Assembly (NCBI GenBank): GCA_900469625.1
Contig: UBXV01000030.1
Location: 1-64,000, forward strand
Source of the DNA: Hyphomicrobiales bacterium
GTDB lineage: Bacteria > Pseudomonadota > Alphaproteobacteria > Rhizobiales > Rhizobiaceae
Length of the DNA stretch: 64,000 bases
Reading direction: 5' to 3'
Position 1 is the first letter of the stretch. Every line of letters starts with the position of its first letter. Below, one piece after another: positions 46,019 to 55,161 of the stretch. A program made the position numbers and the translations under genes. The notes under the pieces are model-generated. The model had not been told where the DNA came from. It was given only the letters and a program-made list of their open reading frames with translations, and made no database searches.

Positions 46019-47194
46019 TCAGCGCCCGCGCCACGCCGCAAACCGGCGCATGCCGGCAAGGCCGATGACGGCGCCAATCGTGCAGAAGGCGAGGAAAACC
46101 CAACCGGACAGTGCCCCGGCATGAATGCCCGACAAAAGCACGCCGACAGTGCAGCCAAGGCCGGTCATCGCGCCCCATCCCATCAGGAGGCCTCCGAGGA
46201 AGCGCGCCAGCAGACCCGCAGGGGCCGGCCATGAGGGACGGAAGCGCCCGGCCGCCAGCGCGGCGGCGAAACTCGAGCACACCAGTGCGAGAACGAACAC
46301 GCCGTTGGGCGACAGGATGGCCGTCTTCACCAGGCTGATGCAGCCCCGAACCGTATCGAGGCCGACGAGGCTCTGCGGCGCGAGCCCAAAGGATGCGGCC
46401 GAGGTGCGAACGAGACTGCCGAGCTCGGCAGTGACGCCGAGCGGCCCAACGCGCAGATAGGCAAAGGCGCTGATCGCAGCGACAATCAGGCCGGTAACGA
46501 CCGGCGGCCAGCGCCGCACCAGCAGGGCGTTGATGGGCGAGACGACCAGCACATCGGCTTTGGCCGGCGGCGCTCCATGGCGCAGGACCGCCACCGCGAT
46601 CACGGCGAGGGCCGCAAGCGCGAGCATACTCGCAGCCGCGTAGCCGAACTCGCCCGGCAGCCAGATCGCCGGATCGTCGAAGACGGTCAGGACGTAGAGC
46701 TTTTCCCAAGTGGAAAATGCGATCAGGAAACCGAGGCCTGCACCCGCGAGGGCGGCGAGCGAACCGAAGGCGCCTTCGCCGAGCCGATAGAAATGCGCCG
46801 AAAGGCAAGATCCGGAGAGCGCCATTCCCACCCCGAACACCAGGGCTGCAATGGCAAGCACAATGCCGACCGGCCCCACATGCGCTGACGGCGGCAACCG
46901 GCCGGGCTGCGGCACCGGCACCCAGGCACCCAGCACGGCCTGATAGAGGACGATGCCGGCGGCAAGCGCGACCAGAATGGCGATCACACCCGACGCGTCG
47001 CGCCTGTCGACGAAATCGCGCAGGTTGCACAGGAAGCAGAACCGCCCGCGTTGCAGGACGATGCCGAATGCAGTGCCTGCCAGAAGCGAAAAGGACAGCG
47101 CCCTTCCTGCGGCATCCGTCGCCAGCCAGACACTCCAGAAAACCAGGACAAGGAGGATGATGGCGGCAACGAGACGCGGCACGAAGAGGGACAT
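46019..47194 (-). CDS. YeeE/YedE-family sulfur transporter
   Basis: I start at 47194 (MSLFVPRLVAA..., 391 residues), with AGGA upstream. About ten membrane helices are visible. Conserved cysteines occur in RGRFCFLCNLRDF (about 50-62), SGSCLSAHFYRLG and GLGCTVGVL, the pattern used for thiosulfate uptake by YeeE. The protein probably imports thiosulfate or a related reduced sulfur compound. The gene lies 109 bp downstream of a periplasmic sulfurtransferase on the same strand, which supports a shared sulfur pathway. Confidence 0.88.
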   Translation of the reverse strand: MSLFVPRLVAAIILLVLVFWSVWLATDAAGRALSFSLLAGTAFGIVLQRGRFCFLCNLRDFVDRRDASGVIAILVALAAGIVLYQAVLGAWVPVPQPGRLPPSAHVGPVGIVLAIAALVFGVGMALSGSCLSAHFYRLGEGAFGSLAALAGAGLGFLIAFSTWEKLYVLTVFDDPAIWLPGEFGYAAASMLALAALAVIAVAVLRHGAPPAKADVLVVSPINALLVRRWPPVVTGLIVAAISAFAYLRVGPLGVTAELGSLVRTSAASFGLAPQSLVGLDTVRGCISLVKTAILSPNGVFVLALVCSSFAAALAAGRFRPSWPAPAGLLARFLGGLLMGWGAMTGLGCTVGVLLSGIHAGALSGWVFLAFCTIGAVIGLAGMRRFAAWRGR

Positions 47195-47303
47195 GGCGAT
47201 CCTGCGACTGAAAACGACGATGCGGGCGGACCTTGGTGGCGGCCGCCCGGCCGTGCCTGTCGCCGACGCGGACAACAACAACCGCGTCGGCTGAAGGCTG
47301 CGA

Positions 47304-48233
47304 CTACTTGCCGGTCCAGACCGTTCCGGCAATGTTGTTGACGGGAACGCCGACCGCGTTTCCGTATTCGGTCCAGGAACCGTCATAGTTGCGCACGTCG
47401 TAGCCAAGGATCTTCTTCAGCGCGAACCAGGTGTGGCTCGACCGCTCACCGATGCGGCAATAGGTGATGACCGGCTTCGAGCCGTCGACGCCATTTTCCG
47501 CATAGATCGCCTTGATGTCGTCGGCCGATTTGAAGGTGCCATCCTCGTTGACGATCTTGCCCCACGGCACGTTCACGGCGCCGGGGATATGGCCGGCCCG
47601 GACCGAAAGTTCCTTGACGCCCTCGGGGGCAAAGATCTTGCCGGCATATTCGTCGGCGGAGCGGATATCGACGAGCTTGATGTCATGCTTGCCCTCCGCA
47701 ACCGCAACGACATCGACGAACCGCGCCCGCACCGAGTTGTCGCGGTCGGCAAGGGCAAGGGTCGAATCGGCGTGATCGGGCACGGTCGTGTCGAGCGGCA
47801 GCCCCTTGGCTTCCCAAAGCTTGCGTCCGCCGTCGAGAAGCTTCACCTGGTTGCCGAGACCATAGACCTCGAACACCCACGCGCCCCAGGCGGCAAACCA
47901 ATTGTTGTTGTCGCCGTAAAGAACAATGGTCGTGTCCTTGTCGACACCGGCATCGCGAAGCAGTTTTTCGAATGCCTCGCGGCTGGCAATGTCGCGCTTC
48001 TGCGGATCGACGAGATCCGTATGCCAATTGAGATGCGCAGCGCCCGGAATGTGACCGCGCTCGTAGACGCCGGTGTCGACGCTAACCTCGAAGACCCGAA
48101 CTTTCGGGTTTGCCAGATTGTCCTGCAGCCATGTCGCGTCGACGAGTGCGTCAGACGCCTGGACCGAGCCGGCAAACAGCGTTGTAGAAACGACAATGGC
48201 CGAAAGGGCCTTGATGCCCGAAATAGCAGTCAT
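47304..48233 (-). CDS. Periplasmic thiosulfate sulfurtransferase (double rhodanese)
   Basis: The 309-residue protein has a signal peptide (about 1-26, ending VQASDA) and two rhodanese domains. The second holds the catalytic Cys259 in the loop YCRIGERSS; the first ends in an inactive loop. It moves sulfur from thiosulfate or a persulfide to an acceptor in the periplasm. GGGGAG precedes the ATG. With the YeeE/YedE gene downstream it forms a sulfur-handling operon. Two palindromes lie in the promoter. Confidence 0.9.
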   Translation of the reverse strand: MTAISGIKALSAIVVSTTLFAGSVQASDALVDATWLQDNLANPKVRVFEVSVDTGVYERGHIPGAAHLNWHTDLVDPQKRDIASREAFEKLLRDAGVDKDTTIVLYGDNNNWFAAWGAWVFEVYGLGNQVKLLDGGRKLWEAKGLPLDTTVPDHADSTLALADRDNSVRARFVDVVAVAEGKHDIKLVDIRSADEYAGKIFAPEGVKELSVRAGHIPGAVNVPWGKIVNEDGTFKSADDIKAIYAENGVDGSKPVITYCRIGERSSHTWFALKKILGYDVRNYDGSWTEYGNAVGVPVNNIAGTVWTGK

Positions 48234-48247
48234 GAAATTCTCCCCTG

Positions 48248-48274
48248 GATGTTCTGATCACGGATCAGAACATC
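48248..48274. promoter_or_regulatory. 12-bp perfect inverted repeat before the sulfurtransferase gene
   Basis: GATGTTCTGATC (48248-48259) pairs with GATCAGAACATC (48263-48274) over a three-base centre. It starts 15 bp upstream of the ATG. It could be a repressor operator or an mRNA hairpin in the 5' leader that controls ribosome access. Confidence 0.55.
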
Positions 48275-48314
48275 GCCTGTGGTGGCCGGAGATTGAAGAA
48301 AATAAATTCCATAA

Positions 48315-48332
48315 ATTTAATGTACATTAAAT
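48315..48332. promoter_or_regulatory. 18-bp perfect palindrome in the sulfur operon promoter
   Basis: ATTTAATG-TA-CATTAAAT is fully self-complementary and AT-rich, 82-99 bp upstream of the sulfurtransferase ATG. It resembles a site for an ArsR-type sulfide/persulfide sensor such as BigR, whose operons also carry rhodanese and YeeE/YedE-type genes. No such regulator lies in the window. Confidence 0.5.
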
Positions 48333-48344
48333 CAACATTCTAGG

Positions 48345-48938
48345 TTGTGCTCAGTGCGGCGACACACGGGGAGACACTCCCATACGAATGGGCTTACTCG
48401 AAAGCCGAAGCGACCGATGTGTTCTTCGACCGCAGGCCCGAGCGAGCCCTGTCCCGTCTATGTCAACTGGACGATACGCGATCCAAGCAGGGCACCGGCG
48501 GGAAAACACATCTTGTCACTCGACACCGTGGTGCCGTCGAAGCTGCGATCAGGCCAAAAATGGGATGACGTGAAGGAAGCCTTCGGCGAGACGATGTTGA
48601 GCGAAGTGCGCAAGCACGTCACCAACCTCGACGACGGCAACATAATCAACTCCGTCGTCCACACGCCGGAAGATCTGTTTCGCGACAACCGCTCCTTTGT
48701 GAATGGCAGCCCGACCGGCGGCGAGCGCACCCTGGCGCGATGGGGCGCCTTTCGGCCCTTCCCGGGTTACTCGCAGTACAAATCCCCGATCCGCGGGCTC
48801 TACATGACAGGCCCCCATTGCCACCCCGGCAACGGCATTTCCGCCATGGGTACGATCACCGCCGACGTCATACTGAGGGACCCCGGCGTTTTACATCGGG
48901 CTTTCGGCAGGTCGGTCGGGCCAGCGGCGACAGCCTGA
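48345..48938 (+). pseudogene. Eroded 3' end of an FAD/NAD(P) oxidoreductase gene
   Basis: The frame ends with SPIRGLYMTGPHCHPGNGISAMG, the C-terminal FAD-binding signature of phytoene-desaturase-like amine oxidoreductases, preceded by PAGKHILSLDTVVPS. The N-terminal FAD-binding GxGxxG half is missing. In the +2 frame before about 48440 the residues LPYEWAYSKAEATDVFFD look like the preceding part, which suggests a frameshift. No ribosome site precedes it. I read it as the remnant of a longer gene. Confidence 0.6.
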
Positions 48939-49615
48939 TGCCCATGAGCGTCGACCCCTGGTTCCATGGGCGCTCGGGCGGCCGGCTTGCACCCGCAGCC
49001 GGTCTATAAACACAGTTGCCCAGCCCGCATTTCGACGGCTCGGAGTTGATTTCCGGGTGTTCTGCCGCGCGATCCGTCCGCCACCCCCGTCGGCTGTGGA
49101 CAAGGGATCGGTTTACCGTAAAGCGGCAATGTTTCTGCAGGAAGTCTATGGACGTCAAATCGAATTCGGCTATAGGTGCGAAGAGTTTACTAAAAAAATC
49201 AAGTTTTATGTCATTGGTATCGTTATAGTTTCGAGGCGGCGATTTTCATGTCAACCAGATGCGCGATTGTTTCGGCAGACCGAGCGACCCGTCATCGCCG
49301 CCCCCGTTCCACGCAACGCAAGCGGCGAACAGAGACAGCACTTGCAGCGTTTTCGGGACACATCGCGTTGCCGCTCAGCCGAAGCGAGCTGCTGCGAACC
49401 AGGCCGGTCTGTCGGTAGACATGACTGCGCATGAAGGCGACGTCCGCCGCTCCATTGCGAAGCGGACCATGGCAAAATCGAACCCATAGCCTTCGACGAG
49501 ACACGTCAATTCGACTGGCAAACAACCGTCGGCTTGCAACGCAAGCGAGGGCATCGGGCCCGCACGCGCGGCCGCAGAAGAGTTTTACGTTAACAGGGAA
49601 TTTAGGGGTTAGAGT
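48939..49615. other. 677-bp gap upstream of the second TonB receptor
   Basis: I find no gene I can defend; open frames here are shadow-like or lack starts. An AT-rich stretch at about 49190-49235 is the best promoter candidate for the receptor or for the long leader before it. I looked for TGA-N9-TCA and other iron boxes and did not find a clear one. Confidence 0.4.
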
Positions 49616-51934
49616 ATGTCGAGGGGTAAGTTCAACTTCGTTTCGCGCGGACGGCGCAATGCCGCTCTTGCCGGTGTTTCGCTGCTGGCAATATCTGCGG
49701 TGCCGGCGCTTGCTCAGGAAGCACGCCGGACGGATCGGGTAAAGGCCGGGGTCCAGAGCGAGACTGCGTCCAGTGCGAACGGGACGACGAAGCTGGACGC
49801 CATCGTGGTCGTCGGCAAGACTGGCGGCCAGCCGCCCGAAACCGGCACGATCGGTCAGCCTTCGGCTCCCTATGCCGGTGGCCAAATGGCAACCGGCGCG
49901 CAGCTCGGAGCGCTCGGCAACCGCCCGGTCAAGGAAACGCCATTCAGCATCACGGGCTACACCGAGAAGCTGATCCGCGATCAGCAGGCCCGGTCCATTG
50001 CCGATATCACCATCAACGACCCCTCCGTGCGCCAGGACGCGCCGACCTTCAGCGAACGCGATTCCTTCTTCATCCGCGGCTTCTCGGTGACCAATCTGGA
50101 CACCGCCTATGACGGGCTTTTCTACATCGTCAATCCGCGACGCAGCCCGCTTGAAGGCATCGAGCGGGTGGAAATCCTCAAAGGGCCGACCGCCCTGGTG
50201 AATGGTGGCCTCGGCCGTGTCGGCGGCACCATCAATCTTGTGCCCAAGCGCGCGACCGACGAGCCGCTGACGCGGCTCACGACCACGTATCTCTCGGATT
50301 CACAGCTGTGGTCCCATCTCGATGTCGGCCGCCGCTTCGGGCCGGAAGGCGAATGGGGCGTGCGTTTTAACGGCTCCTATCGCGGCGGCGACACGGCGCT
50401 TGATCACAACGAGAACGAGATTGGTGTGCTTTCGCTCGGCCTCGACTATCGTGGCGACCGGGTTCGCGCATCGCTCGACCTCAACCATTCCAAGCAGAAC
50501 CTCAACGCGCCAACCTCGTTGTTCAATGCGGCGGCAACGGGGATCGAGATTCCGAAGGCACCTGACGGCCGGATCAACACCTCCAATCCGTTCGAATACC
50601 ACGACAGCGAGCACAATATGGTCGCCGGCCGTATCGAGTTCGACGTACTTGACAACACCACGATCTACGCTGCCGGCGGCGTCAGCCAGTACCGCGAAGA
50701 CTTCCTGAGCTCGTCCTATACGTTTGGCGATATAAGGCTTGTGAGCCCGAAGCCCGGTGATGCGCAGGTAGATTTCGGCTACAACCCGCAGGAAATCCAG
50801 GGTTTTTCGGGTGAGGTCGGCATCCGTTCGGCCTTCGAAACGGGGGCAATCGGTCACCAGCTCAACGTGTCCGTGAGCAGGACGCACAACGCGAACAACC
50901 GCGGTCGCTTCAATCCACGGGCCTTGAGTTTCCCGAGCTACCCGACCAACATCTACAACCCGACCTACCTGCCTGATGGTTCCGTGAGCACGGCCGGACT
51001 CCCGCGCTCGAACGACCTGCACCCATTTGCAGATCTGCTGACCACCAGCCTTGCGATCTCCGACACGCTTTCGTTCGCCGAAGACCGCTTCCAGCTGACG
51101 GTTGGCGGGCGCTACCAGCATATACGCTCGCAAGCCTTCAACACGCGCCCGGGATTTCCATTGGCGCCGGTTGGCGAACGGAACTATTTCTTTAAGGATT
51201 CCCGGTTCAGCCCTGCCGTTGCAGCCGTCGTAAACGTGACCGACAGTCTGTCGGTCTATGCCAACTACGTGGAGGCCCTGACCGAGGGCCCGACAGCCCC
51301 GTCTGTCGCTGAAAACAGCGGCCAGATCTTCCCCGCCGTCGTCAACAAGCAGAAGGAAATCGGCGTCAAGTACGATCTTGGAGACGTGATGCTGAGCGCA
51401 GCGCTGTTCGAGATCCGGCAGCCAAGCGGTTTTACGAGTGTTGTACCGGGCGTTGCGAAACCCGTCTTCGCGGTGGACGGCCTCCAGGTGAACCGTGGTC
51501 TCGAGCTGTCTGCCTACGGTGAACCGGTCGACGGCGTTCGGCTGCTCGGCGGCATTACCTTCATGGACGCGGAACTGGCGAAGACGCAAGGCGGCTTGCT
51601 CGACGGCAATAGCGTCCCCGGCGTTCCGAAGACGGCGATCAGCCTTTACGGCGAATACGATACGCCCTGGGTCGAGGACCTCACCCTCACGGGTCGCATC
51701 GTCTACACCGGCAGCACCTACTACGACCAGAAGAACACGCAGAAGGTGCCGGACTGGACGCGGGTCGATCTCGGCGCGCGCTATTCCTTCGCGCGCGAAA
51801 ACGGCAAGCCAGTGGAAATCCGGGCGACCGTTCAGAACGTGTTCAACGAGAACTACTGGGCCTCGTCTGCCCGCGGCTTCCTCGCCGCCGGTGCACCACG
51901 CACCTTCATGATCTCCAGCTCGTTCGATTTCTGA
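49616..51934 (+). CDS. TonB-dependent siderophore receptor (FhuA/FoxA-like)
   Basis: This 772-residue receptor has a signal peptide (about 1-33, ending ALAQE), a TonB-box-like LDAIVVVG, a plug domain (about 85-240, with VKETPFSITGYTEKLI, FIRGFSV and VEILKGPTALVNG) and a beta barrel ending in Phe (SSFDF). It has no STN domain, so it is not of the signalling type. The layout matches hydroxamate or ferrichrome-type siderophore receptors. It stands alone; no siderophore genes lie next to it. Two hairpins follow its stop. Confidence 0.9.
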   Translation: MSRGKFNFVSRGRRNAALAGVSLLAISAVPALAQEARRTDRVKAGVQSETASSANGTTKLDAIVVVGKTGGQPPETGTIGQPSAPYAGGQMATGAQLGALGNRPVKETPFSITGYTEKLIRDQQARSIADITINDPSVRQDAPTFSERDSFFIRGFSVTNLDTAYDGLFYIVNPRRSPLEGIERVEILKGPTALVNGGLGRVGGTINLVPKRATDEPLTRLTTTYLSDSQLWSHLDVGRRFGPEGEWGVRFNGSYRGGDTALDHNENEIGVLSLGLDYRGDRVRASLDLNHSKQNLNAPTSLFNAAATGIEIPKAPDGRINTSNPFEYHDSEHNMVAGRIEFDVLDNTTIYAAGGVSQYREDFLSSSYTFGDIRLVSPKPGDAQVDFGYNPQEIQGFSGEVGIRSAFETGAIGHQLNVSVSRTHNANNRGRFNPRALSFPSYPTNIYNPTYLPDGSVSTAGLPRSNDLHPFADLLTTSLAISDTLSFAEDRFQLTVGGRYQHIRSQAFNTRPGFPLAPVGERNYFFKDSRFSPAVAAVVNVTDSLSVYANYVEALTEGPTAPSVAENSGQIFPAVVNKQKEIGVKYDLGDVMLSAALFEIRQPSGFTSVVPGVAKPVFAVDGLQVNRGLELSAYGEPVDGVRLLGGITFMDAELAKTQGGLLDGNSVPGVPKTAISLYGEYDTPWVEDLTLTGRIVYTGSTYYDQKNTQKVPDWTRVDLGARYSFARENGKPVEIRATVQNVFNENYWASSARGFLAAGAPRTFMISSSFDF

Positions 51935-51954
51935 GCGGCCTGATCAACACTTTC

Positions 51955-51990
51955 GGCATTGCGCAAATCGGGAACGATTTGCGCAATGCC
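51955..51990 (+). terminator. 15-bp perfect hairpin after the TonB receptor
   Basis: GGCATTGCGCAAATC pairs with GATTTGCGCAATGCC over a GGGAAC loop, 21 bp past the receptor stop. It is an exceptionally stable stem and a probable terminator, although it is not followed by a long T-run. Confidence 0.65.
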
Positions 51991-52005
51991 CCAGGCAGAA
52001 ACGGT

Positions 52006-52041
52006 CATCACCCGCGTATCAGATCCGATGCGCGGGTGATG
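52006..52041. terminator. Second hairpin after the TonB receptor
   Basis: CATCACCCGCG (52006-52016) pairs with CGCGGGTGATG (52031-52041), an 11-bp perfect stem over 14 bases. It stands in the gap before the convergent phosphatase gene, which ends at 52205. Confidence 0.5.
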
Positions 52042-52204
52042 TGTTATCCGGATGTCGGGGCCGCTTTTCGCGGGCGTCGGGGCGAACACTCGGCCGGACG
52101 ATGCGCGCGATGTTCGAGTGCTGGCCGTTTCCCGATGCGCCACGAGCACGCAAGGCGCCTTATGCGGCGATCCTGGGCGCGGCCGCTCGGCAGAAACCTT
52201 GCCG

Positions 52205-52780
52205 TCAGCGCGCCGCCTCTGCCATCTCCACCTCAGCATGCCGGCCGATGCCGGTCATGAAGTCGACATAGTGCGGTCTCTCGGCGATCTGCCGGCCGTA
52301 GTGGCGGCGGAGCGCTGCGACGAGACTGCCACGCCGGTCGAGCTGTTCGTCGGCAAGCCGGACCATCAGCGAACTCGGCCACGCCTGCGGGCGGATTTCC
52401 GACAGCCGAGCGAACAGGTCGTCAGCCTCCTGCTCAGGGCTGGCCGCCGCCATCAGGGTCAGCATGGCGGCTGTCGATCGCGAGATCCCCTTGTGGCAGT
52501 GCACCAGGAGATGTTCGCCGCCTGCATCTGCCAAACCGGCGCCGAACCGGATGATCGCTTCGATATGCTCGGGCTGCGGCATGAGCTTGCCCGGCTCGGG
52601 GTCGATGATGTCGTGAAAGTGCAGCGTGGTCCTGCTGTGGGCAGGATAGCTGTCGAACGCGCCGACGCCGGGATGCTGCGGGTCAAGGATGGACAGCACG
52701 TGCGTGACGTCTCGATCCTTCTGTGCGGGAAGTTCTTCAATTCCACAAATGGTCAAAGCAGAAAGTGTCATCGTTGCCAC
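52205..52780 (-). CDS. Small dual-specificity-type protein/phosphoester phosphatase
   Basis: This 191-residue protein (GTG start at 52780 after AGGA) has the CX5R loop HC95HKGISR101ST of the protein-tyrosine-phosphatase superfamily. It forms a cysteinyl-phosphate intermediate. It is the last gene of the ABC-importer operon, 163 bp after the inositol-monophosphatase-family gene. Members act on phosphotyrosine, phospholipids or small phosphoesters; its operon partners suggest a small phosphorylated molecule, but this is inference. Confidence 0.82.
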   Translation of the reverse strand: MATMTLSALTICGIEELPAQKDRDVTHVLSILDPQHPGVGAFDSYPAHSRTTLHFHDIIDPEPGKLMPQPEHIEAIIRFGAGLADAGGEHLLVHCHKGISRSTAAMLTLMAAASPEQEADDLFARLSEIRPQAWPSSLMVRLADEQLDRRGSLVAALRRHYGRQIAERPHYVDFMTGIGRHAEVEMAEAAR

Positions 52781-52943
52781 AATTGTCCTTTGGTATCTGG
52801 AGCTGCGATAGGGCGATCACGCCCGGGTGAAATCCTGCCGGACGAAGCGTCTGCATGCAGGTGTCGGTTTGGCGAAGGGCGCGCGACGCACAGACCGCCA
52901 ACCGGGCAGGCAAGCAGCCGACATCGGTATGGCCGGGGGCGTC

Positions 52944-53831
52944 TCATCGCCGCCTGCTTTTCAGCCCGCCGAGTTCGGTCGGCGACACGGGGCGGTTGTC
53001 TGCCGACGCATCGAAGAGTGCGCTCTGCAACAGATGCCAGCTGTCTTCGTCCGGCGCGCACAGAATGCCGCCGCTATGGGTCGCGGCGTTGTAGGGCGAG
53101 CCGTCCAGCCGCGCGGCAAAGCCGCCGGCCTCGCGGTGGATCAGCCAGCCGGCGGCATGGTCCCACGGCATGATCTTGCCCTGGAGCAGGAAATGATAGT
53201 GCCCGGCTGCGATCATCCGGTACTCATGCGCCCCGCAGCGATAGCTCGGGGCCGCCCGGACCTTGGCAAGGTTGCTCAAGAGCGTCGTCTTCGTCGTGCC
53301 GATCAGCTGGTGCCAGGCGACACAACCGACCATATCGTGCAGGGGTGCGGCTTGCGCCACATGCAGGTCGTTGCGCCGGCCATCGGGCATTTCGATCCAG
53401 GCCCCCTCGCCGCGCAGGGCGATGGCGACGTCGTCGCCGACCGGGTCGAGAATGAAACCGGCGACCACCTCGCCCTTGACGGCGATCGCGACGATGACGC
53501 CGAAGAGCGGCAGCCCGGCCGAGAAATTCTTGGTGCCGTCGATCGGGTCGACGATGAAGGCGAACTCGGCTTCGCAAATGCGGTCAAGCAGCGCCGGATT
53601 GGCAGCACTTGCCTCCTCGCCGATGACGGTCGCGCCCGGAAAACGCGCCCTCAGCTTCTCGGTGATGGCCCTTTCGGCCTCCTCGTCGGCATCCGTGACG
53701 ATATCGTGGATCGACGATTTGAACCGGACAGCGCCTGGTGACAGATTGCGCCAGCTCGGCAGGATCTCCGTTCGCGCAACCTCGCGCATGATGTGCACGA
53801 CGGAAAGAGCGTCGCCGGTGGAAAAAATCAT
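52944..53831 (-). CDS. Inositol-monophosphatase-family phosphatase
   Basis: I choose the ATG at 53831 (MIFSTGDALS..., 295 residues) because GGGA is eight bases upstream; an ATG two codons earlier is possible. The Mg2+-binding motifs are GEEAS (about 70), DPIDGTKNF (about 94-102) and PWDHAAGWLI (about 222-231). It removes phosphate from inositol-1-phosphate, histidinol-phosphate, sugar phosphates or related compounds. It lies 171 bp past the ABC ATPase on the same strand. Confidence 0.88.
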   Translation of the reverse strand: MIFSTGDALSVVHIMREVARTEILPSWRNLSPGAVRFKSSIHDIVTDADEEAERAITEKLRARFPGATVIGEEASAANPALLDRICEAEFAFIVDPIDGTKNFSAGLPLFGVIVAIAVKGEVVAGFILDPVGDDVAIALRGEGAWIEMPDGRRNDLHVAQAAPLHDMVGCVAWHQLIGTTKTTLLSNLAKVRAAPSYRCGAHEYRMIAAGHYHFLLQGKIMPWDHAAGWLIHREAGGFAARLDGSPYNAATHSGGILCAPDEDSWHLLQSALFDASADNRPVSPTELGGLKSRRR

Positions 53832-53946
53832 AGCCATGTTCCCGTTGTTGGGCAGAGGTCGCAGGAGTGCCTGCGGCCTGAATGGACTGCCGAGCGGCAG
53901 AACCGTTGTGTTGGGGCCAGTGGAAGCCTGGCCTTCGGCGTGCGAC

Positions 53947-53968
53947 GGACATGACGGAGATCATGTCC
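53947..53968. other. Intercistronic hairpin between the ATPase and phosphatase genes
   Basis: GGACATGA and TCATGTCC form an 8-bp perfect stem with a six-base loop in the gap between the ATPase stop and the phosphatase start. It may reduce read-through or stabilise the upstream mRNA. Confidence 0.4.
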
Positions 53969-54002
53969 CTTGACGCCTGATTTGGACTTCGTCCGCCGCC
54001 GG

Positions 54003-55130
54003 CTAGGGAATGACGCCGTAGCTGCGCAGCGCCACCGTCTTGCGCCTTGCGCACAGGCGCTGATCCCTGTCGAAGACCAGGATGTGCTCCGGATTGAAGG
54101 AGATCCAGACCTCCCTTTGCCCGAGATCCTGCGCGAATTTCGGGATCAGGGCGGTGATGGGGTGACCATGCACCATCAGGGAAATGATCGTCTGCGAGCC
54201 CATCGGCTGCACGATGTCGACGACAGCCGCAACGGCCCCCGCAGCCGGCCTTGTGTGGATTTCGACATATTCCGGTCTGATGGCAAAGGTCACCGGACCA
54301 TCGACGTCGACGCCCTCGTCGAGCGGCATGCTGAAGTCGGCAAACATCGCCCGCGGCCCGCGCGCGTCGCCACCGACGTGACCGGGAAGGATGTTGATCT
54401 TCGGGTCGCCGATAAACTCGGCGACGAACAGGTTGGCCGGTTCGTGATACAATTGGTGCGGCGTGCCCTGCTGCGCGATCTTGCCGTCCTTCATCACCAC
54501 GATCACGTCCGACATGGTCAACGCTTCGACCTGATCGTGGGTGACATAAATCGTCGTCGCATCCAGCTCCGCATGCAGCCTCTTCAGCTCCTTGCGCATT
54601 TCGGTGCGCAGCTTGGCGTCGAGGTTCGACAGCGGCTCGTCCATCAACAGGATCGAATTGCGGGCGGCAATCAATCGTGCGACCGCCACGCGCTGTTGCT
54701 GCCCGCCCGAGAGTTCGGACGGATAGCGATCTTCCAGGCCCTTCAGCTGCACTTTCGAGAGCGCATCCTCGAGCCTGCTGTTGACCTCGGCTGCGGGCAT
54801 GCGCGCCTCGGTGAGCGCCAGGGTGATGTTGCGCGCCACCTTCATGTTGGGCCACAGGGCATAGCTCTGAAAGATGAAGCCCAGGCCGCGCTTTTCCGGC
54901 GGCACGAAGATGCCGTCTTCACTGGAATAGACGCACCGCCCGCCGAGCGACAGTCGGCCGGCCGAAGCCTGCTCCAGCCCGGCGATAATGCGCAACGTTG
55001 TGGTCTTGCCGCAACCCGAGGGACCCAGCAATGTCACGAAACTGCCTTTCGCGACGTCCAGGTCGAGCCCTGGGATCGCCAGGTGACCTCCGTAGGTCTT
55101 GGTAACAGACCTCAGCTCAATCTCGTTCAT
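54003..55130 (-). CDS. ABC importer ATPase (Fe3+/phosphosugar-type)
   Basis: The start at 55130 (MNEIELRSVTKTYGG, 375 residues) has GGGGGATCCTCG before it. Walker A is GPSGCGKTT, the signature LSGGQQQRV, Walker B ILLMDEPLSNLD and the switch region VTHDQVEAL. A TOBE-type C-terminus follows (about 245-375). It powers the permease two genes upstream. The gene lies 31 bp after the binding-protein gene. Confidence 0.9.
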   Translation of the reverse strand: MNEIELRSVTKTYGGHLAIPGLDLDVAKGSFVTLLGPSGCGKTTTLRIIAGLEQASAGRLSLGGRCVYSSEDGIFVPPEKRGLGFIFQSYALWPNMKVARNITLALTEARMPAAEVNSRLEDALSKVQLKGLEDRYPSELSGGQQQRVAVARLIAARNSILLMDEPLSNLDAKLRTEMRKELKRLHAELDATTIYVTHDQVEALTMSDVIVVMKDGKIAQQGTPHQLYHEPANLFVAEFIGDPKINILPGHVGGDARGPRAMFADFSMPLDEGVDVDGPVTFAIRPEYVEIHTRPAAGAVAAVVDIVQPMGSQTIISLMVHGHPITALIPKFAQDLGQREVWISFNPEHILVFDRDQRLCARRKTVALRSYGVIP

Positions 55131-55161
55131 CGAGGATCCCCCAGGGTTGGGCCGCTTCATC

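Noticed and set aside
49057-49434. A 125-codon plus-strand frame in the gap before the second TonB receptor
   Set aside because: No ribosome site, no recognisable motif and composition like random GC-rich DNA.
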